Source: Devosia limi DSM 17137 (GTDB lineage Bacteria > Pseudomonadota > Alphaproteobacteria > Rhizobiales > Devosiaceae). From it: a stretch of 57,401 nt of DNA. The notes below the pieces were generated by a model. It had not been told where the DNA came from. It did not search any database and was given only the letters and a program-made list of their open reading frames with translations. Below are positions 8,196 through 16,262 of this stretch, in pieces. How positions within the stretch are numbered: the first letter of the stretch is position 1; every line of letters starts with the position of its first letter. The position numbers and the translations under genes were made by a program. The stretch is taken from positions 1 to 57,401 of the forward strand of contig NZ_FQVC01000019.1 of assembly GCF_900128975.1 (NCBI RefSeq), in the 5' to 3' direction.

Positions 8196-9532
8196 CGCGG
8201 ATCGCGGTTCTCGCGCTGCATGCGCTGACCGACTTCGATCTCGGTCAGGATCGCCTCGGCGGCCTGCAGATTGGCAGCGATTTCCGATTGCACTCGGCTG
8301 ACCAGTGCAGCCTGGTCCATCGAGGTGGGCAGCGCGGTGGGCGTATCGCTCAGGCCGCGCATCAGCTTCTCGTCGCGCGTGCCTTCCACTGCCATTGGCG
8401 GGGTGGTCAGCAGGGCAATCGCCCGGGCAAGCGGCGCGACACTTGCCGCGGCGCCGCGGGCCTGTTGCTCGTTGACCTGCCGCCATAGCCGCGCCAGCGT
8501 CGCCCGGTTGCGCACGATGAACTCATCGAACAGGATATTGACCAGCTCATATCGCCGGGCCGAAAGCCCCGCATCGAATGGGCTGGTGCCGAGCAGGCCG
8601 GGCTGGCCCAACAGCCCGGGATAGCGCGCCAGCGCGGCCTCGGCATGGCGCGACGACACCGGAATGCGGTTGATGGCCGGATCGAGCAGCAGCGCCTGCC
8701 CAGGCTCGGAGAGCACGAAGGCCACAAATTTCTCGGCCAGAGCGGGGTTCTCGCTACGCGTCAGCACCGCAATGCTTGCCGGCACGAACAGCGTTTCGGG
8801 CGGCATGGCAAACGTCGTCGTGCCCGGCACATAATCCGGCGCGGTCGCCAGAAAATCCACCGTAATGCCGATGCCGAACCGTCCCTGCGCCACCCCCGAG
8901 GCAACCCCGAAGCTGCGCGCGGTGATGGTGGAGAGATTGCCGCCGAGCCGCGACAGCAGCGCCCAGCCCTCGTCCCAGCCGTATTTCTGCAGGATGGCTT
9001 CGATCACCAGATGGGTGGTGCCCGAGCGTGATGGCGAGGAGATGCCAATATGACCCGAATAGGCCGGCAGCGTCAGGTCCGACCAGTTGACCGGCACCGG
9101 CAGGTTATGCGCCGCGAGATATTCGGGGTTGTAGACAAACCCATAGCCCGCCAGGGCGAAGCCCGAATAATGCCCATCCGGACCATTGACAGGAAAGCCG
9201 GAGACAGCCGCAGGCGCATCGGCAGCGATCGGCGTATCAGCGCGCAAGAGCCCATTGCTGCGCAACACCTCGAACGCGTCCACTGCCGAAGCCCAGAACA
9301 CGTCGGCCGGCACATCAGTCCGCTCCAGGATGAACCGCACGGCGCTGTTGGTATTGCGCTGCACAAAGCTCACATTGCTGCCGGGCGACTGCGCTTCGAA
9401 CGCGCTTTTGAACGGCTCGAAGAACGATGGCGGAAATGACGTCACCACGACGATCTCGTCGGCAAAGGCGCCCGGGGTGAGCGCCAGCGCCAGCCAACAG
9501 ACCATCCGCCATCGCGCGATCCGTGCGCACAT
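8192..9532 (-). CDS. pgtC: PgtC-like periplasmic binding protein of the two-component system
   Basis: Exported binding protein, first gene of the sensing operon, 446 residues. The signal peptide ends near residue 24 (LALALTPGAFA). The start at 9532 is preceded by a GGAGGAGG tract; the frame runs further upstream without support. Motifs TNSAVRFI, DVFWASAVDAF, SSPSRSGTTHLV and FVLSEPGQALLLDP align with the transport paralogue at 3436-4749. It is not followed by transport genes but overlaps the histidine kinase (ATGA). The last 100 residues lack similarity to the paralogue and are rich in Ala and Leu, a possible kinase-contact region. Family knowledge: Salmonella PgtC regulates phosphoglycerate uptake through PgtB/PgtA. 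The ligand here is inferred. Confidence 0.87.
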   Translation of the reverse strand: MCARIARWRMVCWLALALTPGAFADEIVVVTSFPPSFFEPFKSAFEAQSPGSNVSFVQRNTNSAVRFILERTDVPADVFWASAVDAFEVLRSNGLLRADTPIAADAPAAVSGFPVNGPDGHYSGFALAGYGFVYNPEYLAAHNLPVPVNWSDLTLPAYSGHIGISSPSRSGTTHLVIEAILQKYGWDEGWALLSRLGGNLSTITARSFGVASGVAQGRFGIGITVDFLATAPDYVPGTTTFAMPPETLFVPASIAVLTRSENPALAEKFVAFVLSEPGQALLLDPAINRIPVSSRHAEAALARYPGLLGQPGLLGTSPFDAGLSARRYELVNILFDEFIVRNRATLARLWRQVNEQQARGAAASVAPLARAIALLTTPPMAVEGTRDEKLMRGLSDTPTALPTSMDQAALVSRVQSEIAANLQAAEAILTEIEVGQRMQRENRDPR

Positions 9533-9878
9533 TGGTAAGTGCCTCCTCCGCCGGGCTCGCCGAGGGCTATCCTGCCTCTTGTCCGATCCGCGTTGGACAC
9601 GCCTACTGCCCTGTCGACCAAAGCGCAACAATTCCGTCGTCTCGAGCGTTCTGAAGAGCCGCCTCCCCACCTGCGCCGGACATCCTATGTTGTCGTCACC
9701 CTCGCGCCGCGGTTCGGCGTTATTGCGCCCTGGCGTGCGCAGGCCCAGTCGGGCGTTCCCTGGAAAGTATGTTGCCCCGAAGGGCCAAAGTGCATCACCG
9801 AGCACATGGTCTCGGCTTGGTAATGATTTTTTGCCTTATTTGGATGCATGGTGAACGAACTCTTTCCCGAGGCCTGAT
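9533..9878. other. divergent intergenic region, pgtC/nuclease
   Basis: 346 bp between two divergently read genes; it must hold both promoters. I find no -24/-12 match for pgtC and no convincing -35/-10 pair. A T-rich patch (about 9825-9842) precedes the nuclease start. No RNA gene or repeat is seen. Confidence 0.5.
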
Positions 9879-10688
9879 TTGCTCAAGACCAGTATTGTTC
9901 GCCTCGCCGCGCTCGCGGCGCTCAGCGCCGTTTCGGCCACAGCCCTCGCTTGCGAGGACTTGCGCATGGTCGATGGTGGCATCGTGGTGCAGGTCACCGA
10001 TGGCGATACGGTGGTGCTCGATAGCGGGGTCGTGGTGCGCATGATCGGCACCCAGGCCCCCAAACTGCCGTTGGGCCGCGACGGATTTCCGACCTGGCCG
10101 CTCGCTCCGGAGGCCAAGACAGCGCTTGAGGCGCTGGCGCTGCACAAGCCGGTGCGGCTTGGCTATGGCGGCGAAGAGCTCGATCGCTATGACCGGGCGC
10201 TGGCCCATGTGTTCGTTGCCGGCGAGAGCGGCGCGGTCTGGGCGCAATTGGCCATGGTGGAGCAAGGGCTGGCGCGGGTCTATTCCTTCCCCGACAACCG
10301 CAAATGTCTGGATCAACTTCTTGTGGCCGAAGGCCGCGCACGTGCGGCAAAGCTTGGAATCTGGGGCAATCCCTATTACAGCGTGCGTGCGGCGGATCGT
10401 CCGGACGAAGTTCTGGACCGGGCGGGCCATTATGAACTTGTCGAAGGGCGCGTGCTGCAGGCCGATCAGGCTGGCGGGCGGGTCTACCTCAATTTCGGCC
10501 GGTTCTGGAAAGAAGACTTCACGGCCGTTATCGAAGCCCCCGCCTTGCGGATCTTCACCGCGGCGGGAATGGATCCGCTGGCGCTTGAGGGGGCGCTGGT
10601 TCGCGTAAGAGGATGGGTGGACGACCGGGATGGTCCGCGCATCGAAGTCACACATCCCGAACAGATTGAGGTCTTGGCCACGCGATGA
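9879..10688 (+). CDS. exported thermonuclease-fold (SNase) protein, active-site variant
   Basis: 269 residues, TTG start with GAGG six bases upstream, and an N-terminal signal peptide (about residues 1-24). An SNase-like OB fold covers about 34-165: VTDGDTV (40-46), RMIGTQAPK (54-62) and DRYDRALA (102-109). Compared with staphylococcal nuclease, Arg35 and Arg87 equivalents (R54, R106) and Ca ligand Asp21 (D43) are present. The Asp40 and Glu43 positions are Gln59 and Lys62, so the general base is missing. The protein may have lost nuclease activity or use another chemistry. The C-terminal 100 residues form a second, OB-like region. Its stop overlaps the M48 start (ATGA), so the two periplasmic proteins are co-translated. 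Confidence 0.85.
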   Translation: MLKTSIVRLAALAALSAVSATALACEDLRMVDGGIVVQVTDGDTVVLDSGVVVRMIGTQAPKLPLGRDGFPTWPLAPEAKTALEALALHKPVRLGYGGEELDRYDRALAHVFVAGESGAVWAQLAMVEQGLARVYSFPDNRKCLDQLLVAEGRARAAKLGIWGNPYYSVRAADRPDEVLDRAGHYELVEGRVLQADQAGGRVYLNFGRFWKEDFTAVIEAPALRIFTAAGMDPLALEGALVRVRGWVDDRDGPRIEVTHPEQIEVLATR

Positions 10689-12163
10689 CTGGGTTGGGTC
10701 CTATCAAAACCGGATTGCGGATCGGGATGCTGGCGGTATCGCTGCTGGCGCTGAGCGCCTGTTCGACGTTTACCGGCACCGGCGTTTCGGTCAGCCAGAC
10801 CGGCGACCGGCCGGCGCCAACTGTCGTGCCCGAAGGCACCGATCCCGAAGATGTGGTGATCGGCCGTCGCGAGCACCCGCGCATCATTGCCGCCTATGGT
10901 GGGGTCTATTCGGACCGCCCGGCCGAAATCATGGTTGCGCGCATTGTCGGTCGCCTGCTGGCGGCCGCCAACCAGCCCAATGCCCAGTTCCAGGTCACCA
11001 TTCTCGATAGCGCCGAGGTCAACGCTTTTGCACTGCCCGGTGGTTATATCTATGTGACGCGCGGCATCCTGGCGCTGGCGTCCGATACCAGCGAGCTTGC
11101 GGCAGTCCTGGCGCACGAAATTGCCCATGTGACGCTGCGCCATGCGCGCGCCCGCACGGACCGTACCCGCACCACGGAGATCGTCGATCGCGTCATCAGC
11201 GGCGTGTTCGGTGGCAACGGTGCGAGCGATCAGGCGGCCAACCTGACGCGGCAATCGATGGCGGCGTTCAGCCAGAACCAGGAACTGGAGGCTGATCGCG
11301 AAGGCATCAAGTTTGCCGGCAAGGCGGGCTATGACCCCCATGCCGCAGCGCGTTTCCTCGGAGTCATGAGCCGCTTTGCCAAGTTCTCGGCGGGCGAGGA
11401 CAGTGGCGATGGCTTCCTGTCATCGCATCCCTCGACCCCCAATCGCATCCAGAAGGCTGTCGAAACCGCCCGTACCATGTTCGGCGCACCAGGTTTCGGC
11501 GAAACGGATCGCGATGGCTATCTGGCCAGTGTTTCCGGGCTGACCTTTGGCGACAGCCCGTCCCAGGGCTCGATCGTGGGGCGGCGATTCCTGCATCCGG
11601 CCAACAAGTTCACCTTCTCGGTGCCGCAGGGCTACACGCTGCAGAATTCGCAGAGCGCGGTGGTTGGCGTTGCCGGCGATGGCGAGGCGGTGCGCTTCGA
11701 CAGCGCCGATGTCTCGCCCTCGCTGGGGCTGGCCGCCTATCTGCGCTCGGGCTGGATCGCCGGGCTCAAGACCGATAGCGTCACCACGCAGACCGTCAAT
11801 GGCATTGAAATGGCGTCAGGCGTGGCGCAGACCGATCAGTGGTTCTTCAGGGTCTCGGTGATGCGCCTCGATGGCCAGGTCTATCGGTTCATCTTTGCTG
11901 CCAAGGCTGACAGCGCGCGGTTTGAACAGGGCGCCGAGGCGACGCTGAAAAGCTTCCGCCGCACCGATGCCAGTGACCTCGCCCAGATTCGCAAGGTCGG
12001 GGTTCGCGTTGTCACGGCCAAGCCCGGCGACACCGCCGATTCGCTGGCGCAGCAGATGGCAGGGCTCAGCCGCGGGAGCGAGTTGTTCTACATTATCAAT
12101 AATCTGTTCCCGGGCGATCCGGTGCAGGCGGGCAAGAAGTACAAGGTCGTCGCCCTGCAATAG
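10685..12163 (+). CDS. M48 family metallopeptidase, lipoprotein, with C-terminal LysM-like domain
   Basis: Zinc peptidase of the periplasmic BepA/LoiP group, which degrades or helps assemble outer-membrane proteins. 492 residues. The lipobox LSAC places the lipidated Cys at 26. The zinc site HEIAH is at 144-148, with the third ligand in ELEADREG (E202). A middle domain of about 140 residues follows. The last 55 residues, VVTAKPGDTADSLAQQM...AGKKYKVV, resemble a LysM/peptidoglycan-binding fold. Coupled to the SNase-like gene by a 4-base overlap. It converges on the pilin gene 15 bp downstream. Substrates are unknown. Confidence 0.9.
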   Translation: MTGLGPIKTGLRIGMLAVSLLALSACSTFTGTGVSVSQTGDRPAPTVVPEGTDPEDVVIGRREHPRIIAAYGGVYSDRPAEIMVARIVGRLLAAANQPNAQFQVTILDSAEVNAFALPGGYIYVTRGILALASDTSELAAVLAHEIAHVTLRHARARTDRTRTTEIVDRVISGVFGGNGASDQAANLTRQSMAAFSQNQELEADREGIKFAGKAGYDPHAAARFLGVMSRFAKFSAGEDSGDGFLSSHPSTPNRIQKAVETARTMFGAPGFGETDRDGYLASVSGLTFGDSPSQGSIVGRRFLHPANKFTFSVPQGYTLQNSQSAVVGVAGDGEAVRFDSADVSPSLGLAAYLRSGWIAGLKTDSVTTQTVNGIEMASGVAQTDQWFFRVSVMRLDGQVYRFIFAAKADSARFEQGAEATLKSFRRTDASDLAQIRKVGVRVVTAKPGDTADSLAQQMAGLSRGSELFYIINNLFPGDPVQAGKKYKVVALQ

Positions 12164-12177
12164 GGGCTGGCCATTGG

Positions 12178-12369
12178 CTAGGGGGTGGCGCTGTCCAGGG
12201 TCAGGGCGGCGCGTCCGACACCCCGGTCGAACAGGTTGTACAGGCTATCGCCCATCAGCATCATGGTGGTGATCAGCACGACAGCGATCATCGCAGCGAT
12301 GAGGCCATATTCGATGGCCGTGGCCCCGGATTCATCGCGCAGAAATCGCGTCGTAACCCGTGCCAGCAT
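12178..12369 (-). CDS. Flp/Fap family type IVb pilin
   Basis: Structural subunit of Tad-type pili. 63 residues. A short basic leader ends at Gly15, followed by the Flp motif ATAIEYGLIAA with Glu at +5 and Tyr at +6, then a hydrophobic helix and a short tail. This is a complete Flp prepilin that a TadV/CpaA-type peptidase would process. No tad/cpa assembly gene is in the window, so it depends on machinery elsewhere. It lies 30 bp downstream of mutT on the same strand. Its short 5' leader shows only a G-rich, weak ribosome site. Confidence 0.88.
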   Translation of the reverse strand: MLARVTTRFLRDESGATAIEYGLIAAMIAVVLITTMMLMGDSLYNLFDRGVGRAALTLDSATP

Positions 12370-12399
12370 CCGTGCCCCCGTGACCGACCGTGTTTGAAG

Positions 12400-12798
12400 C
12401 TAAAGAAGGTCGCACAGGGCGGCGATCAATGGCTCGTCCGCCGGCGGCATGGGATAGTCGCGCAGGGACTGCGGCCGCACCCATTTGAGCGCAATATGTT
12501 CCCTGGGCTGTGGCGTTCCCTGCCATTTCCGGCAGGCGTAAAGTGGCATCAACAGGTGAAAATTCTCGTAAGAATGACTGGCGAATGAAACCGGCGCCAG
12601 GCACGCCGTCCTGGTCGAAATGCCGAGTTCTTCTTCCAGTTCGCGGATCAACGCCGCTTCGGGCGTTTCGCCCGGCTCGACCTTGCCGCCGGGAAATTCC
12701 CACAGCCCAGCCATGGACTTGCCCTCGGGGCGCTGGGCGATCAGCACGCGGCGATCGGCATCGATCAGGGCGACGGCGACGACAAGAAGCAGGCTCAT
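12400..12798 (-). CDS. mutT: 8-oxo-dGTP diphosphatase, MutT
   Basis: Nudix hydrolase that removes oxidised dGTP from the nucleotide pool. 132 residues, the usual MutT length. A complete Nudix box runs from Gly38 to Ile60 (G-x5-E44-x7-R52-E53-L-x-E56-E57-x-G-I). The stretch GLWEFPGGK just before it is typical of MutT. The start overlaps the stop of the upstream GNAT gene (ATGA). The order argJ-GNAT-mutT is common in Hyphomicrobiales. Confidence 0.93.
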   Translation of the reverse strand: MSLLLVVAVALIDADRRVLIAQRPEGKSMAGLWEFPGGKVEPGETPEAALIRELEEELGISTRTACLAPVSFASHSYENFHLLMPLYACRKWQGTPQPREHIALKWVRPQSLRDYPMPPADEPLIAALCDLL

Positions 12799-13547
12799 AA
12801 TTGGGGCCGCCGGTAATGATAGGAATAGATTTCGGTAAAGCCGAGCGAGCGGTAGAGCGACACTGCCGGGACGTTGTCGGCCAGCACCTGGATCGCCGCA
12901 GACTGCGCGCCGGACTGGCTGGTCCAGTTCAGCGCTGCGTTCATGACGGCGCGACCATAACCCAGGCCGCGGGCGGCTTCATCGACCACCACATTGAGGA
13001 AGATGGCGATGCCATTGGCATTGACCGCCAGGGCTGCGCCAACCGGGCGGTACTCATCATCGAATACCAGAATGCCGCGGGTCGGCGCGGTCATCTGGGC
13101 GGTGATAGCGGCAAAGCTGGCCTGAATTGCCGCATCATTGCCGGCCATGGCGCCCTGAGCGTTGATCCATTGCGGGTCGGTGGGCTCGAACAGCTTGGTC
13201 AGCGCCGCTACAGGACGGCCGACCGGACGCAGCGGCATCGCCAGCACGAGGCTTGTCTCGTAGACGTCCCAGTTCCTGGCATCGAGTTCAGCGATCACGG
13301 CGGGAGCGGCCAGCGGCGTGATGCGGAAGGTCGGGCGCAGGCCGCGGGCACGGTATTGCTCGGCCAGCGCCTCGATCCGCGCACCGGCATCGGCATGGTC
13401 GGCCGGGTCGAGGCTCTGGATCGAGTTGGCGCGCTTGGTGTAGCCATTGGCAAAGCGGGCGACCCAGGCGCCATCGTGCTGGGTTTCGACGGCGGGCCAG
13501 GCGAGAAGGCTGGCGGCTTCGATATCGGCAGTGTTGGGGAGGGTCAT
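12795..13547 (-). CDS. GNAT family N-acetyltransferase
   Basis: 250 residues. The acetyl-CoA-binding motif ARGLGYGRAVMNAAL and the following VLADNVPAVSLYRSLGFTEIYSYHYR are the classic C-terminal GNAT signature. The N-terminal half is a degenerate second GNAT-like region. The substrate is unknown. It stands between argJ and mutT, overlapping mutT by four bases; the conserved association does not establish a role in arginine synthesis. No strong Shine-Dalgarno is visible, and the start is the first ATG of the frame. Confidence 0.88.
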   Translation of the reverse strand: MTLPNTADIEAASLLAWPAVETQHDGAWVARFANGYTKRANSIQSLDPADHADAGARIEALAEQYRARGLRPTFRITPLAAPAVIAELDARNWDVYETSLVLAMPLRPVGRPVAALTKLFEPTDPQWINAQGAMAGNDAAIQASFAAITAQMTAPTRGILVFDDEYRPVGAALAVNANGIAIFLNVVVDEAARGLGYGRAVMNAALNWTSQSGAQSAAIQVLADNVPAVSLYRSLGFTEIYSYHYRRPQL

Positions 13548-13656
13548 CTCGGGATCGTCTGGTGCTGAAAAGCCGACAGGCTAGCCGCCGCACGGGGCCG
13601 GCGGAAGCCGGAATCCCGTGCCTTGGGCAATTTTGCGGCCGGTGCCGGTCGCGCGA

Positions 13657-14895
13657 TCAGCTGCGGTAATCGCCATTGATGGTGATGTAGCCGTGGGTGA
13701 GGTCGCAGGTGTAGACGGTGGCGCGACCTTCGCCGAGGCCGAGGCCGACGGTCAGTTCCAGGTCTTCGCCCTTCATATAGGCCGAGGTGGCGGCTTCGTC
13801 GTAGCCGGTGGCGCGCTCGCCATCCTTGGCGACGAGCAGGTCACCGAAGCGGATCGAGAGCTTGTCGCGGTCGGCCGGCTCGCCAGCCTTGCCCACGGCC
13901 ATGACGACACGGCCCCAATTGGCGTCTTCACCGGCAATGGCGGTCTTGACCAGCGGGCTGTCGGCAATCGCCTTGGCAATGCGGAAGGCGCTGGCATCGC
14001 TGGTGGCGCCTTCGACATGGATCGAGACCTGCTTGGTGGCGCCTTCGCCATCGCGCACCACCTGGATGGCGAGGTCGAACAGCACGTCGCGCAGCGCTTC
14101 GCCGAAGATTTCGGCGCGGGGGTCGTCAAGGCTTTCCAGGGGGGCGACGCCTTCGGCCTTGCCGGTGGCGAAGGCCAGCAGCGTATCGGAGGTCGAGGTA
14201 TCGCTGTCGACGGTAATGGCGTTGAAGCTGGTGGCGACGTGCTTGACCAGCAATGCCTGCAGCACCGGGGCCGAGACGGCCATGTCGGTGAAGACAAAGC
14301 TGAGCATGGTGGCCATATCGGGGGCGATCATGCCCGAGCCCTTGGCAATGCCATTGATGCGCACTTCGGCACCGTCGATCTCGACCGTGGCACCCGACAG
14401 CTTGGGGAAGGTATCGGTGGTCATGATGGCCTTGGCCGGGTCCATCCACGGGCCGTCATCGAGGCGCGTGGCCATCTGGTCCAGCACGCCGCTAAACTTG
14501 CCGGCGTCGAGCGGTTCGCCGATAACGCCGGTCGAGGCGATGAAAATCTCGTTGGGCGCGCAGCCGAGCGCCTTCGCCGCGATATCGGCCGTCAGTTCGA
14601 CTGACTTCTGGCCCTTGATGCCGGTAAAGGCATTGGCATTGCCCGAATTGACCACGAGGCCACGGGCCACGCCGCCGGGCAGGTTGGCCTTGCACCAGTC
14701 GACAGCGGCCGATGAGCACTTGGAGCGGGTGACGACGCCGGCCACACTGCTGCCGGGCTCGAAGCCGACCAGCAGGACGTCGGTGCGGTTCTTGTATTTG
14801 ATACCGGCTTCGGCGGTCGCGAAGCGCACACCGGCGATCGCCGGCAGGTCCGGATAGGATTTGGGGGCAAGTGGCGAAACCGGGATAGCGGCCAT
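13657..14895 (-). CDS. argJ: bifunctional glutamate N-acetyltransferase / amino-acid N-acetyltransferase ArgJ
   Basis: Arginine biosynthesis: transfers acetyl from N-acetylornithine to glutamate and can also make N-acetylglutamate from acetyl-CoA. 412 residues. The autocleavage site is DMATML: Ala195-Thr196 is cut, and Thr196 becomes the N-terminal nucleophile of the beta chain. Other family motifs are NSGNANAFTG, IASTGVIGEPL and AIMTTDTFPK. The gene ends with a typical ITINGDYRS terminus. It is followed by GNAT and mutT on the same strand and separated from accA by a terminator. Confidence 0.96.
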   Translation of the reverse strand: MAAIPVSPLAPKSYPDLPAIAGVRFATAEAGIKYKNRTDVLLVGFEPGSSVAGVVTRSKCSSAAVDWCKANLPGGVARGLVVNSGNANAFTGIKGQKSVELTADIAAKALGCAPNEIFIASTGVIGEPLDAGKFSGVLDQMATRLDDGPWMDPAKAIMTTDTFPKLSGATVEIDGAEVRINGIAKGSGMIAPDMATMLSFVFTDMAVSAPVLQALLVKHVATSFNAITVDSDTSTSDTLLAFATGKAEGVAPLESLDDPRAEIFGEALRDVLFDLAIQVVRDGEGATKQVSIHVEGATSDASAFRIAKAIADSPLVKTAIAGEDANWGRVVMAVGKAGEPADRDKLSIRFGDLLVAKDGERATGYDEAATSAYMKGEDLELTVGLGLGEGRATVYTCDLTHGYITINGDYRS

Positions 14896-15042
14896 GAGAA
14901 CAAGAACTCCTCGACGGGTGTTGCTCGGATGTGCCTCAAAGTCCTGCGGTTCGCAAGTGACACTGCCAAGTCACATTGCGATGGCTCATCGCAGAGGATG
15001 GCATGGATGCCATTGGGGGATAGCTCGAGACCACCAGTGCTT

Positions 15043-15081
15043 GAAAAAATCCGCCACCGGCTCGCGATGACCCGGTGGCGG
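15043..15081 (-). terminator. Rho-independent terminator of accA
   Basis: Minus-strand 10-bp GC stem CCGCCACCGG/CCGGTGGCGG (15072-15081 with 15051-15060), 11-base loop, then ATTTTTT. It lies about 24 bases after the accA stop. Confidence 0.87.
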
Positions 15082-15104
15082 TGATCGGTGCGGCCGGCAG
15101 GCGG

Positions 15105-16061
15105 TTAGCTGAAGGTCGTGCCGATCGCGAGGAACTTTTCGCGGCGGTGCTCGCGGGTTTCCAGGCGGCTCTTGCCGGCAAAATCGGCGATGAAGCTGGT
15201 GATCGCCTTGCTGGTATTGTTCATGACCGCGTCGGGGTGGCGATGCGCGCCGCCGGCCGGCTCGGCAATGATGCCGTCGATCACGCCAAAGCTGAGCAGG
15301 TCGGCCGAAGTGATCTTCATATTGGTCGCCGCGTCCTGGGCACGAGCGGCGTCCTTCCACAGGATCGAGGCGCCGCCTTCGGGCGAGATCACCGAATAGA
15401 TGGCGTTTTCCAGCATCAGCACGCGATTGGCGGTGGCGATGGCGATGGCGCCACCCGAACCGCCTTCGCCGATGATGATGGCGAGGTTGGGCACGCCCAG
15501 CTCCAGCGACTTTTCAGTCGAGCGGGCGATGGCCTCGGCCTGGCCGCGTTCCTCGGCGCCGATGCCGGGATAGGCGCCGGCGGTATCAACGAACGAAATC
15601 AGCGGAATATTGAAGCGGTCGGCCATGTCCATGACGCGGACGGCCTTGCGATAGCCCTCGGGGCGGGCCATGCCGAAATTGTGCTTGAGACGAGTTTCGG
15701 TGGAATTGCCCTTTTCCTGACCGAGGATGGCGACAGGCTGGCCATTGAAGCGGCCAAAGCCGGCCTGGATCGCTGAATCCTCGCCGAACTTGCGGTCACC
15801 GGCGAGCGGCGCCCATTCGGTGATCAGGGTGCGGATATAGTCGGAAAAATGCGGGCGCTGCGGATGGCGCGCCACCTGCGTCTTCTGCCACGGGGTCAGG
15901 CGCTTGTAGATATCGACCAGCGCCTCATCGGCCCGGCTGGAGAGGCGGTTGACTTCTTCGTCAATCGACACGGCCTGGTCGGCCGCAGCAAGCGACTTGA
16001 GTTCGGCGATCTTGCCTTCAAGATCGGCGACCGGTTTTTCGAAATCGAGATAAGACTGCAT
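15105..16061 (-). CDS. accA: acetyl-CoA carboxylase carboxyltransferase subunit alpha
   Basis: Half of the carboxyltransferase that makes malonyl-CoA for fatty acid synthesis; it pairs with AccD, which is not in the window. 318 residues, the standard length. The sequence starts MQSYLDFEKPVADLEGKIAEL. It contains the crotonase-fold segments DTAGAYPGIGAEERGQ and IGEGGSGGAIAI that form the carboxybiotin and acyl-CoA oxyanion sites. AGGTGGG precedes the ATG. It is a single-gene unit with its own terminator downstream. Confidence 0.96.
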   Translation of the reverse strand: MQSYLDFEKPVADLEGKIAELKSLAAADQAVSIDEEVNRLSSRADEALVDIYKRLTPWQKTQVARHPQRPHFSDYIRTLITEWAPLAGDRKFGEDSAIQAGFGRFNGQPVAILGQEKGNSTETRLKHNFGMARPEGYRKAVRVMDMADRFNIPLISFVDTAGAYPGIGAEERGQAEAIARSTEKSLELGVPNLAIIIGEGGSGGAIAIATANRVLMLENAIYSVISPEGGASILWKDAARAQDAATNMKITSADLLSFGVIDGIIAEPAGGAHRHPDAVMNNTSKAITSFIADFAGKSRLETREHRREKFLAIGTTFS

Positions 16062-16227
16062 CCCACCTGCCTATTGGAGCGCACGAGGTTCGCCGGGGGC
16101 GAAAAACTGCGCTCTCATGTCGTTTGCGCTTAGGGCGCTGCTCTTGCCCCTTAAAGTGGCCGGAAAGTGGCGATGGCGCAACACCAAGTCAAGGCTTGTA
16201 GCGCATCGGGCTGTGGGCGAGTTGCAA

Positions 16228-16246
16228 GGTTAGCAATCTGCTAACC
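16228..16246 (-). terminator. possible terminator hairpin after xerD
   Basis: 8-bp perfect stem GGTTAGCA/TGCTAACC with a 3-base loop, 16 bases past the xerD stop. It lacks a good T tract, so termination is uncertain. Confidence 0.4.
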
Positions 16247-16262
16247 GCACCAACCGGCTTGT

